Assembly: GCF_024347675.1 (NCBI RefSeq)
Contig: NZ_AP024881.1
Location: forward strand, 1,798,001 to 1,862,000
DNA from: Vibrio ishigakensis
GTDB lineage: Bacteria > Pseudomonadota > Gammaproteobacteria > Enterobacterales > Vibrionaceae
Direction of reading: 5' to 3'
Length of the DNA stretch: 64,000 nucleotides
Positions 9,258-19,566 of the stretch are shown here, one piece after another; the first letter of the stretch is position 1, and the number at the start of each line of letters is the position of its first letter. The notes under the pieces are model-generated. The model searched no databases. It was not told the DNA's origin and saw only the letters and a program-made list of their open reading frames with translations. Both the position numbers and the translations under genes were made by a program.

Positions 9258-12200
9258 ATGAGCCTCAATAACAACCGTCATCTGCTGTTTGTGATACCAA
9301 CCCTCGCTGTCATTATGATGGGCTTCATAGTCATATTTGGCTGGTTCACCAGTAATGACACTCTAACCAAAATGAACCCAAACTTTGTGTCAATGCAGTT
9401 CAACACAGCGTTATACTTTGTATTGTCTGGCTTTGGTTTGTTGTCTCTTTTAAGTGAACGTCTAAAGCTCACAGCTCTATTTGGCTTAGTGACTGTAGCG
9501 ACCTGTAGCATCACGCTATCCCAGTATATTTTTGGATTTAATGCAGGATTTGATCAGTTTTTCATTGCAGCATCGAGTGACCTTTACACATCTCATCCGG
9601 GCCGAATGGCTCCAAATACAGCTTTAGGATTTATCGCGACGGGTTTAGCCCTAGTTTGTGGTGCTAGTAAGGTTAGTAACTCCAATGCGGTTATAGGTAG
9701 CCTTGCTTCTTTTATTTTCGCTCTCGGTTTTGTAGCTCTGGGCGGCTATCTAACGGACATCAACACCGCTTACGGATGGGGCTCCGTCACTTACATGGCA
9801 GTACATACTGCAACAGCTTTTACCGTTGTTGGTGTGATTTTCCTGTCTTACGCCATTGGTAAAGAACAAGAGAAAGACTCAAACAACAGCCTTCCATCAT
9901 GGTTACATTGGCCCATAGGAATCTGGGGCATTACTATCACAATCACCATATGGGAAGCACTCAATCAATACAATCTAAGCAACTTAAAACCCCACTACAT
10001 TAGTCAAGGGTTAGCTACAGAAAGCTTGTTGGTGTTTGGTATTTTGTTAACCATAGTCGTGGCTTGGGCCGTGCGAAGCACATATTACACGGTCCCAAGA
10101 GTCGAGCCGTCACTGAATCGCAAGTCTGCTCCTGTCATCACCATAGTGCTTGGCTTTCTTCTTTCAGGTGCTGTGTTGCAACTACTGCACAATAATTTTC
10201 AAGCTAAGGTGACATCTCAGTTTAACAAGGCATCAGAGGATCTTGGCAAATCGATGGGTTTTGCCATGGGTGCCTATTCAGAAGTTCTCTATGATCTGAG
10301 GTCTCTGTTCCAAGCCTCGCAACATGTGGAGCCCTATGAATTTCAACAAATAGTGCAACACGATCTTAAGCGCTTGCCTGGAATTCGTTCTCTGCAATGG
10401 ATTCCCAAGGTTGATAACGAAGAGCGCAATGACTTTGAGGCCAAAATTAGCGCTAGCTTAAAGCGACCATATGAAATAAAACAAATAGAAGAAAACCGGA
10501 CACTTACTAAAGCCGAGCCTAGACAGTTTTACTATCCGGTCACTTATTTAGAGCCTTTCACTCCGAACGCTGCCGCACTCGGTATTGACCTAAATTACAA
10601 TCAAGAGATTGAACGTATTCTGCAATCTTCAGTGCAACTCAATGAGGTGATTGCGACAAAACGCATCGATTTAATACAGACGCCTGAAAACTCATTTGGT
10701 GTGCTGGCTGCCCTACCCGTTTTTAAGCTCGACCAAGGTTTAGCTAGCTCAGCGGATCGTAATGATGCATTACAGGGCTTCGTTGTTCTGGTTATTGAGG
10801 TGGGACCAATGATCGATGGTATTTTAGATAAATATCTAGAACCCACGGGACTTAATCTTACCTTTTCCGATGTTATAGATAACAGTCTAGTTGCGCCTCT
10901 CTATTCACACACATCACGCATCGCGACCAAGACGCAACCAAGTGAACAACTAACCAAAAATATCACGTTGAAATTTGCCAATCGCGATTGGCTTTTAACC
11001 GCTTCAGCTGCAAACACGGATTTATATCCTTCTTTTTCATTTGCCATTGCTCTACCTCCACTCACTATCTTGATTATTGCGTTCAGTCTTGCATTTTTTA
11101 TCCGCCAAACCATGAGAAGGGATAAAGAGCAACTGGCACTCTTAGGAGAACTCGCAGCCAAGGAAAGCCATTTAGAGACGCTTGTTCATACCATCCCCGG
11201 AACGACGTGCACACATTTGATAGACAAAGATTGGACGGTTGAATTCATCAGTGATGATGTCGAACATCTCACTGGCCTCAGCCCATCAATGTTTGTGGGA
11301 AAACAAACTCGAACCTTGATGGAATACATACACCCAGATGACTTTCAACGAGTAAAAGACCACATAGTGCTGTCGGTTGAGTCAAAACAGAGCTTTGAGC
11401 TCGAATACAGAATTGTTCACAAGGCTGGCAAAACAGTCTGGGTCTATGAAAAGGGCCAAGCAGAATACGATGAATCAGGCAGAGCGGTTCGAGTACATTG
11501 CACCTTACTAGATATCAGTGAACGTAAAGCTCAAGAGCAAGCGCTTGCGATTGCAAAAGAAGAGGCAGAACTTGCCAACATCGCTAAAAGTCAGTTCTTA
11601 GCAAATATGAGTCACGAAATCCGTACTCCGATGAATGCCATCATTGGCCTATCGCATCTAGCATTGGAAAGTGACCTGAATCAGCGACAGTACAACTACG
11701 TTAAAAAAGTGCATAGCTCGGCGAAGTCCATGCTCGCTATTATCAATGACATTTTAGATTTTTCGAAAATAGAAAATGGAAAGCTCACCATTCAACATAA
11801 GGAATTCTATATCGATGATCTGTTCGAAAATATCAGCAACTTGATAAGCTTCCAAGCCGAAGAAAAAGGGCTAGAACTGGCGTTCAACCTCCCTACAACT
11901 ATCCCGAGTCCTCTGATTGGAGATTCTTTAAGAATCAGCCAAGTACTGATAAATCTAGTCAACAATGCTGTTAAGTTTACGCCCAGCGGCTCCATCTCAG
12001 TTTCCGTCTCTGCCAAGACGATGACAGACAACCAGTGTGAACTACATTTTACCGTTTCAGATACCGGCATAGGTATACCAAAAGACCAAGCTCAGCAGCT
12101 GTTTTTACCCTTTAGTCAACTTGATAGCTCATCTACACGGGACTTCGGAGGTACTGGGCTAGGATTGGTGATTTGCAAGAATTTAGTTGAGCTGATGGAC

Positions 12201-13781
12201 GGAACCATTTGGGTTGATAGTGAAGAGTCAGTAGGTAGCGATTTTCAATTCACTCTTCCCTTAACTAAGAGTGACCAGACAGCTCCTGCATACTCGTTGA
12301 AACATGAAATCGCAGATAAACCCGTTGAAGCTATTATCATCAAGTCTGAAGCGACTGTTCTCACCCATTTAGACCGTCGCCTCTGTGAACTGGGCGTTCA
12401 GAAGGTAAACTTTGGTGATCTACACCAAATACAGCAAAGCCTATCACTTAATAATGAATCTCAATCAAGCCACTATCTGATATTCATTGATTACTCATTG
12501 TTCAGTGACAGTTTAAATGAGGCCTTGAGTGTTATCTCAAACAGCCATAACAAGATCTCTCTTATCGTATTAACACCACAAAACATAGATAGAGATTCGA
12601 TTGAAGCGCAGAGTAGAAATATTTTCTCGCTATCAAAGCCCTATCTACCCTCTTCATTGATGAGCGTGATTCTTAAAGCCGTCAATTCAAAACACCAAGA
12701 GCCAATCACATCTCATGTTAGCGACAAGAGCATTGAACAGTTTGTCTCTCGAATCGGCTCTGCTCATATATTAGTTGTGGAAGACAACTTGATAAATCAA
12801 GAAATCACTCAAGAGCTTCTGCGTTCCAATGGCATGCGGGTCACTATCGCAAACAATGGGTTGGAAGCGACACAGTTAGCAAATGAAAAGACATTTGACG
12901 CCATATTAATGGACTGTCAAATGCCTATCATGGATGGTTATGAAGCAACGCAAAAAATCCGTCAATTACCGCAAGCCAGTGAGATTCCAATCATTGCGAT
13001 GACCGCAAATGCAATGGCTGGAGATAGAGAAAAAGAAATCTCCGCAGGGATGAATGATCACATATCTAAACCTATTGATGTCGAAGCGGTCTTTGAAACG
13101 CTTGCAAAGTGGATTGAAGCCCCTTTATCCAACAGCCCTTCGAAGAATCAAGTATCAGAACCTAGTATAGAGATTGATTTCTCCACCCTGGAAAACGTAA
13201 ACACTAAAGAAGGGCTCGCTCGTTGTCAGGGAAATCAACGCCTATATTGGAATCTACTAAACGACTTTGCGAAATCGCAAGCCTCCTTCATCAAGCGTTT
13301 CAATGATGCTACTGAGCAAGGTGACCCTGAAAAATTGGGTCACCTCGCACACGAATTAAAAGGCGTATCAGCCAATATTGGAGCCACTATGATTAGTGAA
13401 TTAGCGAGTAGCCTTGAAAGAGCAGATAAAGCAGATAAAACCGAGATATCTACGATACTAGAAGGACTCAAGCTATACCTTGAAAAAGCAGTTACTCAAA
13501 TTAATGCCATGACGCCAACAGAAAACACTGAAGCTACGCACACCAGTTCAACCTCTGATAGCGAGGCGGTTTCTAGTGCACGAACCACTCTGATGCATCT
13601 AGAAAAGCTGTTGATAGAGAGTGATATCGAGGCACAAGATGTGATCGTACAGCTAGTTAATGATCCCAATCTTCAAGATTACAATCTCGAGCTAACCACA
13701 CTTGAGGGATACATTTATGACTTTGACTTCAAAGAGGCACTAGATTATTTCAAGAAGCTTAAAGGCCTGATGATTATCTAA
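9258..13781 (+). CDS. Membrane hybrid histidine kinase with CHASE sensor (7TM-CHASE-PAS-HisKA-HATPase-REC-HPt)
   Basis: This 1507-aa protein is the second kinase of the operon, 33 nt after the first, with a good ribosome site (AAGAGAGAAA). Seven helices lie in residues 10-270. A CHASE-type periplasmic sensor (about 315-590; hallmark [13 protein letters not shown] and ALGIDL) is closed by another helix at about 597-615. A PAS_3-type domain (about 640-755) precedes HisKA (H786 in [11 protein letters not shown]) and an intact ATPase domain (NNAVKF, DTGIG, GGTGLGL). A degenerate receiver (about 1025-1140) keeps D1078 but has lost the acidic pair. The second receiver is canonical (D1219) and the HPt His is H1365. 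CHASE domains bind small extracellular ligands; which one is not visible here. Confidence 0.93.
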   Translation: MSLNNNRHLLFVIPTLAVIMMGFIVIFGWFTSNDTLTKMNPNFVSMQFNTALYFVLSGFGLLSLLSERLKLTALFGLVTVATCSITLSQYIFGFNAGFDQFFIAASSDLYTSHPGRMAPNTALGFIATGLALVCGASKVSNSNAVIGSLASFIFALGFVALGGYLTDINTAYGWGSVTYMAVHTATAFTVVGVIFLSYAIGKEQEKDSNNSLPSWLHWPIGIWGITITITIWEALNQYNLSNLKPHYISQGLATESLLVFGILLTIVVAWAVRSTYYTVPRVEPSLNRKSAPVITIVLGFLLSGAVLQLLHNNFQAKVTSQFNKASEDLGKSMGFAMGAYSEVLYDLRSLFQASQHVEPYEFQQIVQHDLKRLPGIRSLQWIPKVDNEERNDFEAKISASLKRPYEIKQIEENRTLTKAEPRQFYYPVTYLEPFTPNAAALGIDLNYNQEIERILQSSVQLNEVIATKRIDLIQTPENSFGVLAALPVFKLDQGLASSADRNDALQGFVVLVIEVGPMIDGILDKYLEPTGLNLTFSDVIDNSLVAPLYSHTSRIATKTQPSEQLTKNITLKFANRDWLLTASAANTDLYPSFSFAIALPPLTILIIAFSLAFFIRQTMRRDKEQLALLGELAAKESHLETLVHTIPGTTCTHLIDKDWTVEFISDDVEHLTGLSPSMFVGKQTRTLMEYIHPDDFQRVKDHIVLSVESKQSFELEYRIVHKAGKTVWVYEKGQAEYDESGRAVRVHCTLLDISERKAQEQALAIAKEEAELANIAKSQFLANMSHEIRTPMNAIIGLSHLALESDLNQRQYNYVKKVHSSAKSMLAIINDILDFSKIENGKLTIQHKEFYIDDLFENISNLISFQAEEKGLELAFNLPTTIPSPLIGDSLRISQVLINLVNNAVKFTPSGSISVSVSAKTMTDNQCELHFTVSDTGIGIPKDQAQQLFLPFSQLDSSSTRDFGGTGLGLVICKNLVELMDGTIWVDSEESVGSDFQFTLPLTKSDQTAPAYSLKHEIADKPVEAIIIKSEATVLTHLDRRLCELGVQKVNFGDLHQIQQSLSLNNESQSSHYLIFIDYSLFSDSLNEALSVISNSHNKISLIVLTPQNIDRDSIEAQSRNIFSLSKPYLPSSLMSVILKAVNSKHQEPITSHVSDKSIEQFVSRIGSAHILVVEDNLINQEITQELLRSNGMRVTIANNGLEATQLANEKTFDAILMDCQMPIMDGYEATQKIRQLPQASEIPIIAMTANAMAGDREKEISAGMNDHISKPIDVEAVFETLAKWIEAPLSNSPSKNQVSEPSIEIDFSTLENVNTKEGLARCQGNQRLYWNLLNDFAKSQASFIKRFNDATEQGDPEKLGHLAHELKGVSANIGATMISELASSLERADKADKTEISTILEGLKLYLEKAVTQINAMTPTENTEATHTSSTSDSEAVSSARTTLMHLEKLLIESDIEAQDVIVQLVNDPNLQDYNLELTTLEGYIYDFDFKEALDYFKKLKGLMII

Positions 13782-13853
13782 AGTATGTAGCCTCATTTTA
13801 TATGTAAACCAAATCTGAAGTTATCAAGTTCTCAAAACTAAGGACGAGAAAGA

Positions 13854-14231
13854 ATGAGCAAACAGGGTCACACAATCTTAGTTGTCGATGATGCCCCAGC
13901 AAACATCCGATTAATCACCAGCTACCTAAAGAACCAATACCGTGTTCTAGCCGCCACCTCTGGCGAGAGTGCGCTACAAATTATTAAAAAACAGAACACA
14001 GATTTGGTTCTGTTAGATATAAATATGCCTGGTATGAGTGGGTTTGAAACCTGTGAACGAATCAAGTCAACTCCAGAGTCGCAATCATTACCGGTCATTT
14101 TAATCAGTTCTACTGTGGATGAAGACTCAGTAAAGAAATCATCTACTGTAGGCGCCTCGTACTGCCTACAAAAACCATTGGTTGGAGAGGATCTACTCAC
14201 CAACATAGAGAATCTACTAAGCAATAAATAG
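13854..14231 (+). CDS. Stand-alone response regulator receiver (CheY-like)
   Basis: This 125-aa protein is a single receiver domain with no output domain. The acidic pair VVDDA (D12, D13), phospho-acceptor D55 in LLDINMPG, the Ser/Thr switch in LISSTV and Lys in LQKPL (K107) are all intact, so it should be phosphorylated. It lies between the two hybrid kinases and the AAA-like genes, and an AAGGACGAG precedes its ATG. The three HPt domains encoded in the same operon are the likely phosphodonors. It may act by binding the AAA-like proteins downstream, or as a phosphate sink; both are inferences. Confidence 0.92.
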   Translation: MSKQGHTILVVDDAPANIRLITSYLKNQYRVLAATSGESALQIIKKQNTDLVLLDINMPGMSGFETCERIKSTPESQSLPVILISSTVDEDSVKKSSTVGASYCLQKPLVGEDLLTNIENLLSNK

Positions 14232-14289
14232 ACAAGTATATTTGCCCCTTGATTCTACTAAGGGGAGATAGCTAAAAGGACACACAGCT

Positions 14290-15603
14290 ATGATGAATCA
14301 CCAAGAAGCCAAAGATCTTTTGAGCACTCTTCTGCCCGCAGAAAGCCTCAATATGGTCAGAGTTGAAGTATTCAGACTCTCTTGGGAAGGGAAAGGCTAC
14401 AACATAATTTCAGAAGAAACAGGGTACGATCACGACTATGTGCGGAAAGGTGGCGCATGGCTTTGGAAAACGCTTAGCGAAGTATTGGAGTGCTCTGTTA
14501 CTAAGAGAAATTTCCGCCCTTTGCTAGAAAAAGCGCTTGCCGCCAACAGTGAAGCCCTTGCCCATGAACTAGAGTATCCGGGTGGCATAATATCGTTTAC
14601 ATCCCCATTTTATATTGAACGAACAGAACAAGAAAAAGCCGTTTACAATGAAGTACTTCGCGATGGTGCGGTGATCAGAATCAAAGGCCCCCGAAAAATG
14701 GGTAAAAGCTCTCTCGCACTGAGGCTATTAGACCATGTTGAGTCGGAAGGCTATCGCATAGTCAATATCGACTTTACACACGCTTCTAGCAAAACACTTT
14801 CTGATTTGGACCAACTGCTCTACTGGACAATGACACAGGTTATTTCTCAGCTAAGACTGAGCATAGACCTAGATGATCATTGGAACGCTCTTATAGGTAG
14901 CAAGCTGAGTACCAGCAATCTGCTTCACGATATCTTGGATGACCTTGACCGACCATTGCTACTCGTTATCAAAGAACTGAACCTAGTCTATGAGTATGAA
15001 GACGTCAGTAAAAACTTCTTGCCTCTATTACGCTCATGGTTTGAGGAGTCCAAACACGCACCAGCAATGAAAAAACTGAGGCAGCTATTAATTTACTCTA
15101 CCGAAGTGTATGTAAACCTAGATATCAATCTATCCCCTTTCAATGTGGGGCTTCCTATCGAACTCAAAGGCTTCGATGGCGACCAACTTGAATCTCTTGC
15201 AAACATTTACGGTTACCGATGGAAAAATGATGGTAAAGCGACAAGCCCAATCACCATGCTTCTATCCAGCCTAGGAGGGCACCCTTATCTGTGTCAATTG
15301 GCGCTATACAGCATGGCGAGTTCTTCAGAGATTATTGAGAGTCCTACTCAGTCACTGAAACAACTTCTGAGCAATGCAAGCAAACCAGGGGGAGTTTTTA
15401 GCCACTTCTTACAACTCATTCTTGTCGACTTGAATAATAATCAATCAGCCATGTCTGCCCTTAGAAAGCTTGAAAGTGCTCAAGAACCCTTAACCCGAGT
15501 AGAAATGTATCAACTCGAAAGACTCGGTGTGATCAACATAATTGAAGGCGAGCCACAGATAGTGAATCAAATGATTTACAAATATCTTTTGAGTAACATT
15601 TAG
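14290..15603 (+). CDS. HTH plus AAA-like NTPase protein with altered Walker B
   Basis: This 437-aa protein has two parts. Residues 1-80 resemble the N-terminal helix-turn-helix of vWA-MoxR-associated (vMAP) proteins, common in cyanobacterial AAA-like proteins (FRLSWEGKGYNIISEETGYD). Residues about 95-420 are an AAA_35-type STAND-like NTPase. Walker A is intact (GPRKMGKSS, residues 133-141), but Walker B reads LLLVIKELN, with Lys at 228 where Asp is expected. The family hallmark GGHPYLCQ (about 335) is present. ATP binding without normal hydrolysis is therefore likely (inference). It is 6 nt upstream of a second AAA-like gene, so a hetero-complex is plausible. The HTH is the only possible DNA-binding part in the operon. 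Family assignment is from pattern memory. Confidence 0.78.
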   Translation: MMNHQEAKDLLSTLLPAESLNMVRVEVFRLSWEGKGYNIISEETGYDHDYVRKGGAWLWKTLSEVLECSVTKRNFRPLLEKALAANSEALAHELEYPGGIISFTSPFYIERTEQEKAVYNEVLRDGAVIRIKGPRKMGKSSLALRLLDHVESEGYRIVNIDFTHASSKTLSDLDQLLYWTMTQVISQLRLSIDLDDHWNALIGSKLSTSNLLHDILDDLDRPLLLVIKELNLVYEYEDVSKNFLPLLRSWFEESKHAPAMKKLRQLLIYSTEVYVNLDINLSPFNVGLPIELKGFDGDQLESLANIYGYRWKNDGKATSPITMLLSSLGGHPYLCQLALYSMASSSEIIESPTQSLKQLLSNASKPGGVFSHFLQLILVDLNNNQSAMSALRKLESAQEPLTRVEMYQLERLGVINIIEGEPQIVNQMIYKYLLSNI

Positions 15604-15609
15604 GCAGAG

Positions 15610-18600
15610 ATGAATATGGAGCAAGCGAAAAATCGTTTTCAAGTGGGTGGGAGCATTTCAGAAAAAAGCTCCATATACATTAAACGAGCTGCCGATGTTG
15701 AGCTATTCGAAGCCCTAAAACGCCAAGAGTTGTGCTACGTCTTTAACTCTCGCCAGGTTGGCAAATCATCGCTACTGGTGAGCGTTAAATCCGCCTTAAT
15801 GGAACTTGGGTTTAGATGTTGCTTTTTGGACATGAGTCGAATCGGCAGTATCCAGCCTACTCAAGAACAATGGTATGCAGGGATCATTTCAGAGCTTTGG
15901 CGCGGATTTTCATTGCCCAAAGGTCAGGCAATGTTTGAATGGTGGAACGAACAAGGAGATATACCCGCTGCTCAAAAATTCAGCCACTTTATCCAAGATA
16001 AGTTGCCGAGAAGCCTCGCCGACCTTGAGATGGTGATATTTATTGATGAAATTGATTCCGTTCTCAGTCTGCCCTTCCCTGCCGATGATTTTTTTTCGGT
16101 CATCAGGGCAAGTTTCAATCAACGTGCCGACCAGTTGGCGCAAAATGTGGTTAATTTCGCATTCTTTGGCGTTGCGCTCCCATCAGATTTAGTTTCAGAA
16201 CCCAGTCGTTCGCCTTTTAATATCGGAACCGCGATAAAGTTAGAAGGCTTCACCTTACCTGAGGCAACACCACTAGCTTCAGGGCTGAAAATCGAAGAGA
16301 AAAGTGCTCTAGCTGTTCTCAGCCGAATTATTTATTGGACTGGTGGCCAACCCTTTTTAACGCAGAAAGTATGCCAACTCATTAACAACCAGTTAGAAAA
16401 GCAAAATATAGAAACCTTTAGCGATACAGGTAGTTCACTTGAGGACTTTGTTGACACCTCAATATATGAGCACATCATCGACAGCTGGGAAAATAAGGAC
16501 AACCCAGAGCATTTAAAAACCATCATGGACCGCCTATTACATGATGAGGCCTATAGCACTCTAAACTTAGATCTCTACTCACAGCTACTAAAAACTGGCA
16601 GCTACCAGATCGATTCCAATGGCGATGATAGCTGGCGCCACCTATATCTCACAGGAATCATATCCCACCATGAAAACACCTTGCGTGTCCGAACCAGAAT
16701 TTATCGAGAAGTATTTAACTCGGATTGGATTGATGATCTACTAGAGAAGAAAAGGCCTTACTCTGAGGCTTTCAAACTGTGGCACAAAACAAACGATGAT
16801 GCGTACCTTTTATCCGGAGAAGCCCTTTCCGATGCCAAGGCTTGGTCTGAGAACAAGCATCTGCCAGAACTCGACTACCGATTCATCGCTGCTAGCCAAA
16901 CGGTCGAACAGAAAAAAGTGGAAGAGAGCAACACTCGGCTTATTGAAGAAGTTAAAAGCAGGGAACAAGCCGAAAAAGAGCTCAAAAATACGCTTGAATT
17001 GTTGAGAGAGGCAAATACCAGAATAGAGTCCGCAAACAGTGCCAAAAGCAATTTTGTTACGCGCGTAAGTAAAGAAGTTAGAACGCCAATTAACAGCATA
17101 TTAGGTCTGGGGTTTCTGGCAATGCAACATGATAGTTCCCCACTTATCCAAGATTACCTCTCTAAAATATACCGCTCGGCCGGATACTTGCTTAACGTGG
17201 TGAATGATATTGTTGATATCAACAAGCTAGAGCGCAACGAACTCACTTTAGTACACGAAACCTTTTGGTTAGATGACATTATTGACAATGTCATAGACAT
17301 AGTAACGCCCAAAATGCATGAGAACTCGGTCGAACTAAAGGTAGAGCTCCCGACTACCCCTCCTATCATTGGTGACCCAGTAAGGCTACAACAACTGATT
17401 CTAAATCTAATGTCCAACGCCATCAGATTTACGGAAGAAGGCACGATTTCACTTAAAGTGGGAGTCTTGTCATTGGTTCACAACCAGATTAATCTGAGCT
17501 TTATTATCCAAGATTCAGGTATAGGGTTTTCGGCAAAAAAAATCTCCTGCACATTGAATAAAGAGCAGAAAGGTCACCTACCAATAGGGCTCGGGTTGGA
17601 GTTTTGCACCGACCTACTTAGTTTATGGGGCAGTGAACTCGACATCCAAAGTACACCGCGAGTAGGCAGCAGATTACAGTTTGATCTAGGGTTCAACGTT
17701 GATAGCAAAACAGATAACACTAATATTCACGACTTGTTTACTGTTGCAATCATTGGCTCTAAGCCGTTTATAACCCAGTTAACAGGGCAGGTACAGTCAC
17801 TTTCTCATCAGGTAATTGACGCAGGACAGGACCTATCTGATCTTCAGGAGATTGCTTCGAGTAACAAACAGCTCAAAATAGACAAGGTGCTATTAGAATT
17901 TACAGACAATGCCTCTATAGAAACACTTCGTCAGTTGCAAGATCTCAAACTAAAGGTCGATGTCATACCTGTAATCCATGCCACAAACACTCCACTAAAT
18001 TGGCTTAGCAGTATGGCCACAAGCTACCACCTTTCAGTTCCGTGTAGCTCAAGACGCCTACAAAACACTTTAGAAAAGAGAAGTCTCGATACCGATTATC
18101 TGCCAACAGCACCCATGTTTAGCAAATCATACCGAATACTGGTGGCTGAAGACGACGAAGTTAACCAACAGATAGTTACTGAACTATTGATCAAACAAGG
18201 GTTGGTGGTCACCGTCGTAGGAAATGGTATAGAAGCGGTAAATAAGCTCGCTGAGAAACACTTTGATTTAGCTTTTATGGACATAGAGATGCCATACAAG
18301 GGTGGCTTGGAAGCGATCAAGGAGATAAGAGCTCTCTCGCCTATACATGGCACAGGGTATGACAACTCAAAGATACCCGTTATTGCTATGACCGCTCTCG
18401 CGATGAGCAACGACAGGGAAAGGTTTCTAAAGGCGGGAATGGATGACTATATTACTAAACCGTTAGATCCGGATATGATTTCAAAACTGCTAGTAAAGTG
18501 GCTTCCAAATGTACAAGGTGTTCAGACACTTTCGACACCCAACGACCATCAAACGCTGACGATTAGCAACGTCGATACCCATGAAGGTATTCTTTGCTGT

Positions 18601-19293
18601 GGTGGAAATATCCAGTTATACAAAGAACTGCTGGTCAAATTTGCCAAACAACACACTTCACCAATTGACTACAAACAACTTACAACCGCAGATCTGTATA
18701 CGTCACTTCATACGATCAAAGGAACTGCTGCGAACTTAGGACTGTCTTCGGTTGCTCTATCAGCAGGTTCACTTGAAAGTTTGTGCCGCTTAAAGCGCTG
18801 GCCGTCAGCGTATCAGCTCGATGATTTTAGTAACCAGCTGCAGCAAACATGTTCCAAACTCCTACAACACTCCGAACTTGCTACTGTCGTTCAACAAACC
18901 CCTGAAACTACTCCAGAGCCTCCATCAATAGATCGAATATTAATCATTTCAGATGATTTCAAGCGATTAAGAGTCTTAATTAACGAGTTAAAACAGAGAT
19001 ACAAAGTGAGTATCGCTACCGATTTTCAAAACGCGCACTCCATTTTGCAACAGGTAGGCCACGCAAACACCATATGCATTTCATCCTCTGAAGATGAACT
19101 GGGGAATGCAATTGATTTTATCAAACAAGTCAAAACACAAAACCCGGGTACTCATTTTTGTATGTTGACTGAACCTTTGGAAGAGCAACACTATCAGAAA
19201 GGTTTAGCGGTGGGCGTAAACGACTTCTTTGTTCATCCACTCAGTCCAAGCCTAATCCTCCACCGATTACCGAACCCAAGTAATGCTAAATAA
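15610..19293 (+). CDS. AAA-like NTPase fused to pseudo-histidine kinase, receivers and HPt
   Basis: This 1227-aa soluble protein has no membrane segment. Residues 10-370 are an AAA_35-like NTPase with intact Walker A (SRQVGKSS, 47-54), Walker B (VIFIDEID, D146/E147) and TGGQPFLTQ. A coiled linker (430-480) follows. The HisKA-like region reads RVSKEVRTPIN, with Lys488 in place of the phospho-accepting His. The ATPase-like domain keeps the N-box (MSNAIRF) and DSGIG but has a shortened G2 (PIGLGL) and no F-box. After a degenerate receiver (about 708-815), a canonical receiver (D891) and an HPt (H1034) follow, then a receiver-like tail (1108-1222) lacking the acceptor Asp. It cannot autophosphorylate in the normal way, but it can receive and pass on phosphate. 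Confidence 0.85.
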   Translation: MNMEQAKNRFQVGGSISEKSSIYIKRAADVELFEALKRQELCYVFNSRQVGKSSLLVSVKSALMELGFRCCFLDMSRIGSIQPTQEQWYAGIISELWRGFSLPKGQAMFEWWNEQGDIPAAQKFSHFIQDKLPRSLADLEMVIFIDEIDSVLSLPFPADDFFSVIRASFNQRADQLAQNVVNFAFFGVALPSDLVSEPSRSPFNIGTAIKLEGFTLPEATPLASGLKIEEKSALAVLSRIIYWTGGQPFLTQKVCQLINNQLEKQNIETFSDTGSSLEDFVDTSIYEHIIDSWENKDNPEHLKTIMDRLLHDEAYSTLNLDLYSQLLKTGSYQIDSNGDDSWRHLYLTGIISHHENTLRVRTRIYREVFNSDWIDDLLEKKRPYSEAFKLWHKTNDDAYLLSGEALSDAKAWSENKHLPELDYRFIAASQTVEQKKVEESNTRLIEEVKSREQAEKELKNTLELLREANTRIESANSAKSNFVTRVSKEVRTPINSILGLGFLAMQHDSSPLIQDYLSKIYRSAGYLLNVVNDIVDINKLERNELTLVHETFWLDDIIDNVIDIVTPKMHENSVELKVELPTTPPIIGDPVRLQQLILNLMSNAIRFTEEGTISLKVGVLSLVHNQINLSFIIQDSGIGFSAKKISCTLNKEQKGHLPIGLGLEFCTDLLSLWGSELDIQSTPRVGSRLQFDLGFNVDSKTDNTNIHDLFTVAIIGSKPFITQLTGQVQSLSHQVIDAGQDLSDLQEIASSNKQLKIDKVLLEFTDNASIETLRQLQDLKLKVDVIPVIHATNTPLNWLSSMATSYHLSVPCSSRRLQNTLEKRSLDTDYLPTAPMFSKSYRILVAEDDEVNQQIVTELLIKQGLVVTVVGNGIEAVNKLAEKHFDLAFMDIEMPYKGGLEAIKEIRALSPIHGTGYDNSKIPVIAMTALAMSNDRERFLKAGMDDYITKPLDPDMISKLLVKWLPNVQGVQTLSTPNDHQTLTISNVDTHEGILCCGGNIQLYKELLVKFAKQHTSPIDYKQLTTADLYTSLHTIKGTAANLGLSSVALSAGSLESLCRLKRWPSAYQLDDFSNQLQQTCSKLLQHSELATVVQQTPETTPEPPSIDRILIISDDFKRLRVLINELKQRYKVSIATDFQNAHSILQQVGHANTICISSSEDELGNAIDFIKQVKTQNPGTHFCMLTEPLEEQHYQKGLAVGVNDFFVHPLSPSLILHRLPNPSNAK

Positions 19294-19294
19294 C

Positions 19295-19325
19295 TTATAG
19301 CGACTGATGAATTCAGTCGCTATAA
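19295..19325 (+). terminator. Perfect 13-bp hairpin after the signalling operon
   Basis: Starting about 2 nt past the last stop codon, TTATAGCGACTGA and TCAGTCGCTATAA pair perfectly around a 5-nt loop (TGAAT). No T-tract follows, so it may be a 3'-end stabiliser or a Rho-assisted terminator rather than a classic intrinsic one. It marks the likely end of the five-gene operon. Confidence 0.5.
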
Positions 19326-19566
19326 CCTGCTACCAGTTAGCCAATAGTGTCACGTAGATCTTTCGTATAGACACATAAGCCACCCGTATAAGCACATTCA
19401 TACACGACGACTTCCCTTATTCTTAGCCAAAGAAAATCATCCACTCTGGTAAAACTTGGCTAAAGCCTCTGGACGCAACTCCATATTACATAGAGTGATT
19501 TTTAATCTGTTGTTTGTTTATAGAAACAAATTATTGAGAGCATCTAGTTAATATAGAGAGGAAGTT

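Noticed and set aside
17071..17073. Sequencing error explaining the missing phospho-histidine
   Set aside because: Two base changes would be needed to turn AAA into a His codon, and neighbouring residues and the ATPase motifs also deviate.
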